In this document: positions 44,171 through 53,176 of the stretch, piece by piece
Numbering within the stretch: the stretch's first letter is position 1
How the letters are laid out: every line of letters begins with the position of its first letter
Assembly: GCA_034436555.1 (NCBI GenBank)
Contig: DAOTUU010000027.1
Location: forward strand, 16,441 to 80,440
Direction: 5' to 3'
Length of the DNA: 64,000 nucleotides
Origin: JAFMJV01 sp034436555
Lineage (GTDB): Bacteria > Chloroflexota > Limnocylindria > Limnocylindrales > CSP1-4
Made by a program: the position numbers and the translations under genes
The notes under the pieces: generated by a model
Seen by the model: only the letters and a program-made list of their open reading frames with translations
Database searches by the model: none
What the model was told of the DNA's origin: nothing

Positions 44171-44794
44171 ATGACCGAAGACACCACCCCCCAGGAGACC
44201 CCCGCGGCCGACGCCGCCCCGCCGGCCGAGGTCGTCAGCACGACCGGCGGCGTGCCGGACGCGGTGATCGGACTGGCGACGGACGGGGCGTACACCCTGA
44301 TCATCGCCCAGTTCAAGAATGACGCCGACACCCAGGCGGCCTACGAGGCGCTCAAGCAGCTCGAGGCCACCACCTCGCTGCGCATCGACGGCGTGATGAC
44401 GGCGACCATGGATGAAGCCGGCAAGGTCCGGCTGGGCACCGTGACCGACCACTCCACCAAGACCGGCCTGAAGTGGGGCGTCGTCGGCGGCGTCGTCGCG
44501 GGCATCCTCTTCCCGCCCTCCATCCTGGCGTCCGCGGCGAGCCTCGGCATCGTCGGAGCGGTCCTGGGCAAGGTCCGCAATGTGGGCCACCGCTCGGACA
44601 TCACCGCCCAGCTCCAGGAGGTCATGACCCCCGGCACGAGCGGCATCGTGGCGCTGGTCGAGGACACCGCGGTGGTCGCGGTGCGCGAGGCCCTCGTGAA
44701 GGCGGACCGGATCGTGTCCGACGCGGTGGACAAGGAGCTGGCCAAGGAGATCGACCGCGAGGCCGCCGCCGCCAAGGCCGCCATCGGCGACTGA
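44171..44794 (+). CDS. DUF1269 family membrane-associated protein
   Basis: CGGAGG lies 10 nt before the ATG. The 207-residue product starts with an acidic/Pro-Ala tail, then YTLIIAQFKNDADTQAAYEAL, the family strand, a hydrophobic Gly-rich hairpin (WGVVGGVVAGILFPPSIL), and a helical end. DUF1269 proteins are small, associated with membranes and of unknown function. A terminator hairpin follows. Confidence 0.85.
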   Translation: MTEDTTPQETPAADAAPPAEVVSTTGGVPDAVIGLATDGAYTLIIAQFKNDADTQAAYEALKQLEATTSLRIDGVMTATMDEAGKVRLGTVTDHSTKTGLKWGVVGGVVAGILFPPSILASAASLGIVGAVLGKVRNVGHRSDITAQLQEVMTPGTSGIVALVEDTAVVAVREALVKADRIVSDAVDKELAKEIDREAAAAKAAIGD

Positions 44795-44822
44795 CCCCTC
44801 GCGACTCCCTCGCGATGACAGA

Positions 44823-44848
44823 CAGGGGCGGCCCTCGGGTCGCCCCTG
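44823..44848 (+). terminator. intrinsic-type terminator
   Basis: CAGGGGCG and CGCCCCTG pair perfectly around a short GCCC/GGG inner stem; ATTGATT follows. It lies 29 nt after the DUF1269 stop. Confidence 0.65.
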
Positions 44849-44857
44849 ATTGATTCC

Positions 44858-44909
44858 GGCCGGAGCTTCTGGCCGGAGCTTCTGGCCGGGGCTTCCGGCC
44901 GGAGCTTCC
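44858..44909. repeat. 13-nt tandem array
   Basis: Four units of GGCCGGAGCTTCT or close variants, directly behind the terminator. The units are also partly self-complementary. Confidence 0.85.
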
Positions 44910-44953
44910 GGCCGGCGCGCGCAGCCGCGCCAGACTGGCGGAGGCCGCGGGAA

Positions 44954-46474
44954 TCAGGCCCCCGCGAGCGCCAGTTCCACGAGCGTGGCGTGGGAGACGC
45001 CCGTCGCGCCCCGCGCCGCCCAGGGGTACGCCTTGCGCAGGTATGCGGTGCCCGCGATGTCCAGGTGGACCCAGGGCCGGGTCACGAACTCCTTGAGGAA
45101 GATGGCGCTCTTCACGAGGGAGCCGTCAGCGGTGCCGGAGTTGACGATGTCGGCATACACCGAGTCGTACTCCGATCGGTACTCCTCGAACAGCGGCAGC
45201 TGCCAGTAGCGCTCGCCCTGGAGCGCACCCGCCGCATGCACCTCGTCCCAGAACGTCTGGGGCGTGCCGAACCCACCGGTGATGAGCTTCCCCAGCGCCC
45301 GCTCCACGGCGCCCGTCAGGGTGGCCACGTCCACGAGATGGGTGGCGCCCTGCTGCTCCGCCCAGGTCATCGCATCGCCCAGGATCAGACGACCCTCCGC
45401 GTCCGTGTTGGTGACCTCCACGGTCTTGCCGTTCATCGCCCGGATCACGTCGCCCGGGCGGGTCGAGTGGGGGCCGGGCATGTTCTCCACGGCGGGAGCC
45501 ACGGCGAGGACCGGCAGCCCGGGCGCCAGTCGCGCGACCGTGTCGATGGCGCTGATGACGGTGCAGGCACCGGTCTTGTCCATCTTCATGTCGTCCATGC
45601 GCTCGGAGGGCTTGATGCTGATGCCCCCCGAGTCGAAGGTCACGCCCTTTCCCACCATCGCCAGCAGGCGTCCCCGCGAGTCGGTCGAACCAGCCGCCCC
45701 CGAGCGGAGTGCGATGAAGCGCGGCGAGTTCACCGATCCCCGACCCACGGCCAGGAACATGCCCATGCCCAGCGCTCCGGCCTCCTCGGGACCCAGGACC
45801 GTCAGCTCCAGGCCGTGCGCCTTCGCGACGTCGGACGCCTCATCCGCGAGGACCTCGGGCGAGACATCGTTGGCCGCCCGCTGCGCCAGCCGGCGCGTCC
45901 GGTTCGTGCCCTCGCCGATGATCCTGCCGCGCTCCGCGGCGGCCGCCAGCGCCGCCACGTCACCGGCGCCCTCGCCGACGACCACCACCAGCTCGTCGAG
46001 GACGGGTGGCAGTGACTCCACGGCGTCGCGATAGATCGTCGCGGGCTCCGCCACGCCCTCCACGACGCCGCGCACCACGAGCTCCACGGTCGCCGCAGCC
46101 GGCCGGTCCGCTCCGACGAGCAGCTCGTCGGGCAGCCAGACGGCCAGCCGGCGCACGACTCGGCCACTGAGCCGGCGCTCCACGGCGGCTCCCAGCCGGA
46201 CGGCCGCGACGCGGTCGAACGACGCGGCCGCGCCCACCCCCATGGCGAGCAGCCACGCCGCACCGACCTCCGACGCGTGCGACGCGCGCACGAGCGTCCC
46301 CGACCAGGCCGACCCCTTCTGCTCCCCGACCGTCCGCAGGTCAGCCAGGACGTCGCCCAGGCGGCGGTCAAGGGCCGCGGCCAGCTCAGAGGGGGCGCCG
46401 TCCTTGGCGACGGGCACGGCGAGCACATCGGTCTCGACGTCCCAGGGTTGAGCGACGATCACGCTGGTGCGCAT
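44954..46474 (-). CDS. pepA: leucyl aminopeptidase (M17)
   Basis: The 506-residue protein is a cytosol aminopeptidase of the M17 family. The C-terminal catalytic domain has KGVTFDSGGISIKPS, KMDKTGACTVI, the signature NTDAEGRLIL, and VDVATLTGA; the N-terminal macro-like domain is also present. It hydrolyses N-terminal residues of peptides using two metal ions as a hexamer. AAGGAG lies upstream of the ATG at 46474. Its length fits the family. Confidence 0.93.
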   Translation of the reverse strand: MRTSVIVAQPWDVETDVLAVPVAKDGAPSELAAALDRRLGDVLADLRTVGEQKGSAWSGTLVRASHASEVGAAWLLAMGVGAAASFDRVAAVRLGAAVERRLSGRVVRRLAVWLPDELLVGADRPAAATVELVVRGVVEGVAEPATIYRDAVESLPPVLDELVVVVGEGAGDVAALAAAAERGRIIGEGTNRTRRLAQRAANDVSPEVLADEASDVAKAHGLELTVLGPEEAGALGMGMFLAVGRGSVNSPRFIALRSGAAGSTDSRGRLLAMVGKGVTFDSGGISIKPSERMDDMKMDKTGACTVISAIDTVARLAPGLPVLAVAPAVENMPGPHSTRPGDVIRAMNGKTVEVTNTDAEGRLILGDAMTWAEQQGATHLVDVATLTGAVERALGKLITGGFGTPQTFWDEVHAAGALQGERYWQLPLFEEYRSEYDSVYADIVNSGTADGSLVKSAIFLKEFVTRPWVHLDIAGTAYLRKAYPWAARGATGVSHATLVELALAGA

Positions 46475-46500
46475 CGGGGATGGACTCCTTCGGCTGGCTG

Positions 46501-46553
46501 CTGGCTGGCTGGGTGCGTGCTGGCTGGCTGGGTGCGTGCTGGCTGGCTGGGTG
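46501..46553. repeat. 19-nt tandem array upstream of pepA
   Basis: Nearly three units of CTGGCTGGCTGGGTGCGTG (46501, 46520, 46539). It lies 27 nt upstream of the pepA start, probably in its promoter or leader. The spacer 46475-46733 shows no gene. Confidence 0.85.
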
Positions 46554-46733
46554 CGGGGCGAGGACGCTCGCGTCCCTGGCGATCGACCGACGACGCGAGG
46601 CAGGCTGGCCGGGTCGGACCCGGACCCGCGAGCCCGAGCGGTCAGGCCCGCGCGGAGCGGGGCGTCCGACCACCCCGAGAGTCTATCCCCGCGTCTCGGA
46701 ACGCCGCGGGGCTGCCCGTGCCGAATGCTCCGG

Positions 46734-47654
46734 TCAGCGTCCGACCCGGGCAGCCTCGATGGCGCCGTGCCCGTCGTCGATGGCCAGCAGCGCGTCCGTC
46801 AGCTCCGCGCCACCCAGCTCCTCGACCACCCCGGCGAGATCTGCGGGCAGCTGGTCCAGGGCGGCGCGGGCGGCATCGACCCGTGTCAGCGCGACATCCA
46901 CCGCGACCGTGCGCACCCCACCGGATGTCGCGAGCTCCGCGTAGAGGGCCACCAGCGCGTCATCCCGCTCGGCCAGCCGCGCCACCAGGTCGCCCAGCGC
47001 GCCGACGGGCCGTCCGGAGGCCAGTGCCTCCGCCGCGACGGCGCGCACCTCATCGAGCGCCGCAGCGGCTCCGCTCGCGGCAGACAGCGCATCGGCGTAC
47101 CGCCCGTCGCGCCCGGCCGTGCTGGCCCCGTCCACAGCCGTCCCGTGCCTGGCCAGCGCGGCGATGAACGCCTCGGGCAGCAGCGTCGCCGGCCGGACCG
47201 CCTGCCAGGCGGCCATGACCGCATCGGCGCCCGCGACCGCGTCGGTCACCGCGTCGGCTCGGGCGCGGTCGGCGGCCGACAGTCGAGTCGCTGGGCCCAC
47301 CCCGTCCAGCAGCCGGGGAGCGGCCTCACGGACCGGACCCGTCTCGGCGCTCAGGCGGCCCATGGCCATGTCGCCCGCATCGAGCGCGGCCCGCGCGACC
47401 GACCGGTCCCCTGCCCGGAGCGCGAGGAGCACCGCCCGCCCGGCCTCGCCGACCTCGTCGGATGCGATCGCCATCCCCGCCAGCGGGGACGCGATCGCCG
47501 CGAGGCGCGGCTCCACGATGGCCGCACCGCGGGCCATCAGCTCCGGGCGCGCATCGCCGCTCTCGAGGTGGTCCAGGGAGACGACGAGGCCCGCGATGCC
47601 GAGTGACCCGAGCACGAGGAGCACGAGCCAGCCCAGTCTCCGCACCCAGCGCAT
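46734..47654 (-). CDS. membrane-anchored helical protein, unknown function
   Basis: The ATG at 47654 starts a 306-residue protein: two Arg pairs, one hydrophobic segment (about residues 7-26), then an almost purely alpha-helical Ala-rich domain with repeated ARADAVTDAVAGAD / ALDEVRAVAAEA heptad patterns. It looks like an extracytoplasmic coiled bundle with a single anchor. No family recognised. Codon bias and GC-rich third positions support coding. It is divergent from the adenosine deaminase gene. Confidence 0.65.
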   Translation of the reverse strand: MRWVRRLGWLVLLVLGSLGIAGLVVSLDHLESGDARPELMARGAAIVEPRLAAIASPLAGMAIASDEVGEAGRAVLLALRAGDRSVARAALDAGDMAMGRLSAETGPVREAAPRLLDGVGPATRLSAADRARADAVTDAVAGADAVMAAWQAVRPATLLPEAFIAALARHGTAVDGASTAGRDGRYADALSAASGAAAALDEVRAVAAEALASGRPVGALGDLVARLAERDDALVALYAELATSGGVRTVAVDVALTRVDAARAALDQLPADLAGVVEELGGAELTDALLAIDDGHGAIEAARVGR

Positions 47655-47688
47655 GTCGGAGTGTAGGCACGCGTGGGATGCGGGCACG

Positions 47689-47770
47689 CGTCGGGCCCAG
47701 GCGGTCCGCGGCAGGCGGTCCGCGGCAGGCGTCGGGCGGAGGCGGTCCGCGGCAGGCGGTCCGCGGCGCG
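47689..47770. repeat. 41-nt tandem duplication
   Basis: Two copies (47689-47729, 47730-47770) starting CGTCGGGC, each holding two AGGCGGTCCGCGGC units of 14 nt. It lies in the divergent spacer. Confidence 0.8.
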
Positions 47771-47797
47771 GTCGCGCGCGCGCCGCCCACGCTTGGG

Positions 47798-47803
47798 TAC
47801 GAT
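47798..47803 (+). promoter_or_regulatory. -10 box for adenosine deaminase gene
   Basis: TACGAT lies 7 nt before a GTG (47811) and 10 nt before the ATG (47814), without a Shine-Dalgarno site. Confidence 0.4.
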
Positions 47804-47813
47804 CGGGCGCGTG

Positions 47814-48908
47814 ATGCTCGACCCGGAACGCCTGCCCGGGCAGGATGGCCTCCCGTGGGACGTCCTCGGCGCGATCGCCCGGCTGCCCAAGGCGGAGCTC
47901 CACCTTCACCTCGATGGCTGCCTTCGCCCGGCCACGGCCCTGGAGCTGGCCCGTGAACGAGGACTGGATGCCGGGATGGACCTCGCCACGATGCGCCGGG
48001 CGCTCGTCTCGCCCATGCCCTGTCGCTCCCAGGAGGAGCTGCTCCGACCGTTCGAACTCGCGGTGTCGCTGCTCCAGGACGCCGAGGCGCTCGAGCGGGC
48101 GTCGCTGGAGCTGGTGCAGGACGTGGCGAGCGACGGCACGCGCTATGCCGAGATCCGCTGGGGCCCCACGCTCCACACCGCGCGCGGGCTCTCCCTGCGG
48201 GATGGCATCGACGCGGTGGCCCGTGGGGCGCGGCGAGGCATGGCCGACACCGGCATCACGGTGCGCCTCATCGTCGTCGCGATCCGGACCCATGAGCCCG
48301 CCGCGAACGAGGCGATGGCGCGCGCGGCGGCCGACTTCGTCGGCCAGGGCGTGACCGGCTTCGACTGCGCGGGATTCGAGCACCGGTTCCCTGATCCGGC
48401 ACGGTTCGCGGGGGCCTTCGCGATCGCCCGGGAGGCGGGCCTGGGCATCACCGTCCACGCGGGCGAGTGGGGCGGTGCGGGCCAGGTGCGGCGTGCGCTG
48501 GAAGTGGGGCCGTCGCGCATCGCGCATGGGGCGCCAGCGGGCACCGACCCGACCCTCCAGGCGGAGCTGCGCAGCCGGCAGGTGACGCTGGACCTGTGTC
48601 CCACCAGCAACTGGCAGGCGGGCACGGTCATCGACTACGCCGACCATCCCCTCATCCGCCTGCATCGCGCGGGCGTGCCCGTGACCCTCAGCACGGACGA
48701 CCGGACCGTCTCCGACCTGACGCTGCCACGCGAGGTCGCGCGGGCCGTCACACTGCTGGGCATGACCCTGGCCGAGTTCGCCAGCCTGACCCGTCACGCC
48801 CTCCGGGTGGCCTTCCTCCAGCATGACGAACCGCTGCGACTCCAGCTGCTGGGTGAGCTGGAGACCTTCCTCGCGACCGATTCGACGTTCCGGGCCGGCG
48901 CGGCGTGA
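47814..48908 (+). CDS. add: adenosine deaminase family protein
   Basis: The 364-residue enzyme shows the zinc and catalytic motifs of the ADA family: HLHLDG (His30, His32), TVHAGEWGG (catalytic Glu), RIAHG and LSTDDRTV (Asp). It converts adenosine or a related aminopurine to the hydroxy form in the cytoplasm. ATG 47814 is used, but GTG 47811 fits the leaderless spacing better. The next gene, an amidase, overlaps by four bases (GTGA), so a purine or nucleoside catabolic operon is suggested; that is inference. Confidence 0.88.
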   Translation: MLDPERLPGQDGLPWDVLGAIARLPKAELHLHLDGCLRPATALELARERGLDAGMDLATMRRALVSPMPCRSQEELLRPFELAVSLLQDAEALERASLELVQDVASDGTRYAEIRWGPTLHTARGLSLRDGIDAVARGARRGMADTGITVRLIVVAIRTHEPAANEAMARAAADFVGQGVTGFDCAGFEHRFPDPARFAGAFAIAREAGLGITVHAGEWGGAGQVRRALEVGPSRIAHGAPAGTDPTLQAELRSRQVTLDLCPTSNWQAGTVIDYADHPLIRLHRAGVPVTLSTDDRTVSDLTLPREVARAVTLLGMTLAEFASLTRHALRVAFLQHDEPLRLQLLGELETFLATDSTFRAGAA

Positions 48909-50110
48909 GCGATCGGGTGTTCGAACGCCTGGACCCGGCCGGGGCGTTCCTCTCGCGCGTCGACACGCCGGTGTCCGAGGCACCCGACGGGCCGCTGTCA
49001 GGCCTGACGTTCGCGGTCAAGGACATCATCGATGTGGCGGGGGATGTGACCGGCTGCGGCAATCCCGCCATCCGCGCATCCGCCGCGCCTGCCGTGTCCG
49101 ACGCACCCATCGTGGCCGCGCTGCGCCGCGCCGGGGCGCGGTACGCGGGCAAGACGCACACCGCGGAGCTGGCGTTCTCGCTGGATGGTCGCAACATCCA
49201 CTACGGGACGCCCAGGAACGCCGCCGCGCCCGGCCGGATCCCGGGCGGCTCCTCGTCCGGGTCCGCCGCGGCGGTCGCGGCCGGACTGGTGGACATCGCG
49301 CTGGGGTCGGACACGGGAGGCTCCGTGCGCGGCCCCGCGTCGATGTGCGGGCTGATCGGGCTGCGCACGACCCACGGGCGGATCGCGCTGGACGGGGTGA
49401 TGCCGCTCGCGACCAGCCTGGACACGCTCGGCTGGTTCGCCCGCGATGCCGCGACCTACGAGCGGGTGGGGGCGGTCCTGCTGGGCGAGGATGCGCCGGG
49501 TCGCGCGCTCAGCCGCGCCCTCGTCGCCACCGACGTGCGGCGCTGGTTCGAGGACCCGGCGGTCACGGCCGCCATCGGATCGGCCATGCCCCGGCTGCTG
49601 GCGCCGTTCGAGCGCGTCCACCAGGTGGTGCTGGCGCCGGAGGGGCTGGAGGAGCGCTACGCGGTGCTCCGCTCCATCCAGGCGCACGAGGCGTGGCTGG
49701 CGCACCGGCCCTGGCTCGAGGGCGGCGGGTGGGACCTGGTCGGCGCTCCCATCCGCACGCGCTTCGAGGTGGGTCGAGCGGTCACCGACGTGGAACTCGA
49801 TGCCGCCTGGACGGCGCGGGCCGCCGTGCGCACGGCGTTGACCGACCTGCTGGGGGACGACGCGGTCATCGCGCTGCCGACGCTGCCCGCGATCCCCCCG
49901 CTGGTCTCCGCTCCCGAGGCCGACCTGGAGGCGTTCCGTCAGCGGTCGCTGCCGCTGCTGTGCTCGGCAGGCCTGGGCGGGCTGCCGCAGATCTCCATCC
50001 CGCTCGCCACCGTGGACGGGGTCCCGCTCGGCCTGTCGCTCATCGGCCCGGCGGGTCGGGACCGGGCGCTCATCGCGCTGGCGACGCGGATCCTGGCGGG
50101 GTGGCCCTGA
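48905..50110 (+). CDS. amidase signature-family enzyme
   Basis: The 401-residue protein carries the Ser-cisSer-Lys triad of the amidase signature family: Lys39 in FAVKDIID, the GGSSSGS loop at 114-120, and the nucleophile Ser140 in SDTGGS. It hydrolyses an amide such as an allophanate-type or aryl amide; the substrate is unknown. The GTG at 48905 overlaps the stop of the adenosine deaminase gene. It is shorter than GatA (about 480) and has no gatB or gatC beside it, so it is not the tRNA amidotransferase subunit. Confidence 0.85.
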   Translation: MSDRVFERLDPAGAFLSRVDTPVSEAPDGPLSGLTFAVKDIIDVAGDVTGCGNPAIRASAAPAVSDAPIVAALRRAGARYAGKTHTAELAFSLDGRNIHYGTPRNAAAPGRIPGGSSSGSAAAVAAGLVDIALGSDTGGSVRGPASMCGLIGLRTTHGRIALDGVMPLATSLDTLGWFARDAATYERVGAVLLGEDAPGRALSRALVATDVRRWFEDPAVTAAIGSAMPRLLAPFERVHQVVLAPEGLEERYAVLRSIQAHEAWLAHRPWLEGGGWDLVGAPIRTRFEVGRAVTDVELDAAWTARAAVRTALTDLLGDDAVIALPTLPAIPPLVSAPEADLEAFRQRSLPLLCSAGLGGLPQISIPLATVDGVPLGLSLIGPAGRDRALIALATRILAGWP

Positions 50111-50171
50111 TCGGACCGGCACCCGGCGCCGCCCTCGACCGAGCTGGCGGGCGAGTCGGAGTGGCACGCGG

Positions 50172-51023
50172 TCAACCGCCGGCACCCGGCGCTGCCTTCG
50201 ACCGTGCCTGTCTGCGCCAGACCTGTCTGCGCCAGGCGGCGAGGATCGCCTCGAGCTCGGTCGCCGAACGCGCCACCGCGTCGGGCCGGTCGTCGGCAGG
50301 CTGGCCGGCCAGCGTCTCCGCCGACGTCACACCGGTCAGCATCAGGATCCGACGCGCGCCGATCGCCCTCGCCGCGACCATGTCACTGTGGAGCGAGTCA
50401 CCGATGACGACGGCCTCGTGCGGGTCCACCCCGGCGATGGCGCACGCCTCCAGGAACAGAGCGGGCTCGGGCTTGCCGATCGTCAGGTCCGGCTCGCGAC
50501 CGCTCGCCACGCACACCGCCGCGACGATCGATCCGGCTCCCGCATGGAGCCCGTCGGGCAGCGGGAACACGGGATCCCGGTTCGTCGCGATGAACAGCGC
50601 GCCGGAGCGGGCCACCATCGCCGCGATCGACAGGCGCTGGTAGTCCAGCGCGAAATCCACACCGACGAGCAGCGCGTCCGGGTCCTGGGCCAGACCGTGG
50701 GGCGTGGGGGCGACCACGCGCAGTCCCACGTCTCGCACCTCGCGCGCGAGGCCCGGGCCGCCCAGCACCATGGTCAGGCGCGGTTCGCGCTGCGCCAGCG
50801 CGAGCGCGGTCGCCCGCGCGGCCGTGACGATGCTGTCACCATCCACCGGCGCGCCCATCGATTCGAGCCGGACGCGATACTGCGACCGATGCCACCGCGA
50901 GTTGTTCGTGCAGTAGATGACCCGGTCGCCGCCCGCCGCGCGGCGGGCGAGCAGCGCGGGCATGCCCGGAACGGGTTCCGGGCCACGGTAGACGACACCA
51001 TCGAGATCGACGAGCAGCAGCAC
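50172..51023 (-). CDS. HAD-IIA phosphatase (NagD/PGPase-like)
   Basis: The 283-residue protein starts LLLVDLDGVVYRGPEP (motif I, Asp nucleophile), has YCTNNSRWHRSQY (motif II), GKPEPALF (motif III Lys) and VIGDSLHSDMVAA (motif IV), with the type IIA cap between. It dephosphorylates a small metabolite. Its GTG at 51023 lies 6 nt after TACCAT (minus strand 51035-51030), an ideal leaderless layout, and removes about 300 upstream codons of non-coding open frame. Divergent from the NYN gene. Confidence 0.88.
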   Translation of the reverse strand: MLLLVDLDGVVYRGPEPVPGMPALLARRAAGGDRVIYCTNNSRWHRSQYRVRLESMGAPVDGDSIVTAARATALALAQREPRLTMVLGGPGLAREVRDVGLRVVAPTPHGLAQDPDALLVGVDFALDYQRLSIAAMVARSGALFIATNRDPVFPLPDGLHAGAGSIVAAVCVASGREPDLTIGKPEPALFLEACAIAGVDPHEAVVIGDSLHSDMVAARAIGARRILMLTGVTSAETLAGQPADDRPDAVARSATELEAILAAWRRQVWRRQARSKAAPGAGG

Positions 51024-51029
51024 CGCCCG

Positions 51030-51035
51030 ATGGTA
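51030..51035 (-). promoter_or_regulatory. -10 box for leaderless HAD phosphatase mRNA
   Basis: TACCAT on the minus strand ends 6 nt before the GTG at 51023. Confidence 0.5.
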
Positions 51036-51036
51036 G

Positions 51037-51124
51037 CCGGGGTGGCCCGATGAGCGGTCCGCGGCGGCCACCGCAGCCGGCCGGGGTGGCCCGATGAGCG
51101 GTCCGCGGCGGCCACCGCAGCCGG
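51037..51124. repeat. perfect 44-nt tandem duplication over a start region
   Basis: Bases 51037-51080 are repeated exactly at 51081-51124. Each copy holds CCCGATGAGCGGTCC, so the ATG of the NYN gene (51094) has a twin at 51050. Because 44 is not a multiple of three, the upstream ATG reads only 15 codons before a stop. The duplication is fresh enough to be exact. Confidence 0.9.
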
Positions 51125-51846
51125 CGCCGCTCCCCGACGATCTGGGATGGGTGCTCCTCGACGGCGACAACCTCCTCCACCGGGTGCGTGGCGTGCGGGA
51201 CGAGGGTGCCGTCCGGTGGCTCCTGCCGCGCCTGCGGACATGGCGGCCGCAGGGCGTCCGGATCGTGCTGATGCTCGATGGGCACCCGGAACCCGGCGAG
51301 TCGTTCCGGCGCCAGGTGGTGACCGGCATCGAGTCGCACCACTCGGGCGTGGTCGACGCGGACACGGCCCTGGTGAGGCTGCTCCACAACATGCCGTATG
51401 AGGACCGCATCCGGACGGTGCTGGTGACCGACGACCGCGGCCTCGCCGACCGGGCACGCCACCAGCACGCGTTCGTGCGGCGACTCGACTGGTTCGTGGG
51501 CCAGCTGGCGAGCGGACGGGAGGCCGCGCTCGCACCGCGACGTCGACGGGACGGGGCGGGCGCGGGTGGCAGTGCGGGCGGCGCGGATGCGCGCGTCGTC
51601 GATGCGGGCAGTGCGGGCGGTAAGCCGGTCGCGGGCGGCGCGGATGCGCGCGTCGTCGTTTCGGGCGGCGTGGGCGGGAAGCCGGTCACGGTCGGCGCCG
51701 GAAAGCCGCCGAAGCGGGCCGTGGACTCGGTGAGGGACGGTCCGTCGCGCGGGGCGGAAGGGGACGCTGAACGCCCGCCCTGGAAGCCCGGGCGCGGCGC
51801 GACGAAGAAGTCCGGCAACCCCAGGCGCGGCCACCCGGCGGGATGA
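51094..51846 (+). CDS. NYN/YacP-like RNase-fold protein with low-complexity tail
   Basis: The first 140 residues match the PIN-like NYN fold: VLLDGDNLLHR (Asp cluster), VRIVLMLDGHPEP, HHSGVVDADTALVRLL and VLVTDDRGLADRA. These Asp residues would bind a metal for RNA cleavage. Residues 150-250 are Gly/Ala/Lys-rich, with a 22-residue repeat (GGADARVV ... GGKPV) and many basic residues at the end, perhaps an RNA-binding tail. The ATG lies in the second copy of a tandem duplication. Confidence 0.75.
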   Translation: MSGPRRPPQPAPLPDDLGWVLLDGDNLLHRVRGVRDEGAVRWLLPRLRTWRPQGVRIVLMLDGHPEPGESFRRQVVTGIESHHSGVVDADTALVRLLHNMPYEDRIRTVLVTDDRGLADRARHQHAFVRRLDWFVGQLASGREAALAPRRRRDGAGAGGSAGGADARVVDAGSAGGKPVAGGADARVVVSGGVGGKPVTVGAGKPPKRAVDSVRDGPSRGAEGDAERPPWKPGRGATKKSGNPRRGHPAG

Positions 51847-51855
51847 TCCCAGGCG

Positions 51856-52623
51856 TCACGAACGCGCGTCCACCGGTTCGCGGCGAGGTGGCGACGTGGT
51901 TGCCCGGACCCGGTGAGCACCACCGACCGCGCGGCGTCCCTTCCGGCCACCGGGCGTGGACCACAGCCACAGCCCATCGACCGTGCCCATCGGCCGCCGC
52001 AGCCAGCGCCGCAGTGTCCGGGAATCGCTCACCTCGGCAGGCCCCAGCAGCGGGCGGAGTGAGGCTGCGCGGCGGCGGTTCGTCGACGATTCGGCGACCA
52101 CGATCAGCCTGCCGACCACCGCCGGATCCCATCCGAATCGCCGTGCGACCGTGGGCGCCAGTCGGACCTTCACATCGAGCGTGCGCAACATCCGCTCGGC
52201 GGACACGATCTCGGTCTTGACCTCGATCACCAGCAGGGTGCGGGTGGGTGCGTGCCAGGCGATGATATCGATCGACCCCTGCTCCCGGCCGATCGCGAAC
52301 GTCACCTCGGTCCGTGGATCCCAGCCGTCGCGTCGGAGGAGCGCCGCCACCGCCGCAGCGATGTCGGCATGGTCCGCGTCCATGAGTCGGTCGAGGTCAC
52401 CCGCGCGCCATCGGATCGTGAGGTCCAGGCGTGCATCCACGGTCGCGGCGATCGACTCGAGGAGCCGCGGCGTGACGCGGTCGCCATGACCGCGCTCCAC
52501 GAGCGACACGGTGGACTGTGCGACCCGGGCGATGGCCGCGACATCCCGTTGGCGCAGCCCCTTCCGCCGCCGCAGCGCCCGCAGCTGCCTGCCGATCCGA
52601 ATGAAGTCGCCTGCGCCAGCCAC
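51856..52623 (-). CDS. HTH (XRE) regulator fused to PD-(D/E)XK nuclease-like domain
   Basis: In 255 residues, positions 8-65 form an XRE helix-turn-helix (LRQRDVAAIARVAQSTVSLVERG). After a helical spacer, residues 105-145 read VTFAIGREQGSIDIIAWH and LLVIEVKTEI, the Asp and Glu-x-Lys of a restriction-endonuclease-like fold. The C-terminal third is basic and ends near a Trp-rich strand. It may be a DNA-binding nuclease or a regulator with a nuclease-fold sensor. GTG 52623 is the only start before the HTH, without a good ribosome site. Convergent with the NYN gene. Confidence 0.75.
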   Translation of the reverse strand: MAGAGDFIRIGRQLRALRRRKGLRQRDVAAIARVAQSTVSLVERGHGDRVTPRLLESIAATVDARLDLTIRWRAGDLDRLMDADHADIAAAVAALLRRDGWDPRTEVTFAIGREQGSIDIIAWHAPTRTLLVIEVKTEIVSAERMLRTLDVKVRLAPTVARRFGWDPAVVGRLIVVAESSTNRRRAASLRPLLGPAEVSDSRTLRRWLRRPMGTVDGLWLWSTPGGRKGRRAVGGAHRVRATTSPPRREPVDARS

Positions 52624-53029
52624 GGGCCGGATCGTGCCCCAAGACGCTCATCGCGGACTTCACGGTCACTGATCCGCGGATCGTCCAGTCTGTGGACGAC
52701 CAGCGTCGCTGGGCCACGCTCCGCTCGGCGACTCGTCACGCAGCGACCACCGCATTGGTAGGCGCGGGAGCGGACGCCGTCCAGGGCAGCCGACGGCCTT
52801 CGCGAGCGTGGCTCGGGTGTCGATCCGGGGGTGATCTGCCTTCTCGGGCGCCCAACAATCGTGAGGTCGCTGGCTGACGAGTCGTAGGGGGTTGCGTCTC
52901 CATCGCCACGGCTCATCGATCCGCGGCGAGTCGGCTCCCGCTGACGACCGAACGAATCGTCACGGGGGCGGCGGGGCGGCGGGGCGGGGCGGCGTCCCGG
53001 CGGCTGGTCGATCGCGGCGGGGCGGCGGG

Positions 53030-53092
53030 GCGGCGGGGCCCCAGGGCGGCGGGGCCCCAGGGCGGCGGGGCCCAGGGCGGCGGGGCCCCAGG
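53030..53092. repeat. 16-nt G-rich tandem array
   Basis: Four units of GCGGCGGGGCCCCAGG, one missing a C. Runs of four G could form a quadruplex. Confidence 0.8.
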
Positions 53093-53170
53093 GCGGACGG
53101 CGGCCCGGGGCGACACGGACGAGAGGCCCTCCACCGACGAGACATCAGACACCAGCCCGGGCGACTCCGG

Positions 53171-53176
53171 TATCAT
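53171..53176 (+). promoter_or_regulatory. -10 box for leaderless mRNA of the cytochrome region
   Basis: TATCAT ends 7 nt before the GTG at 53184. Confidence 0.45.
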
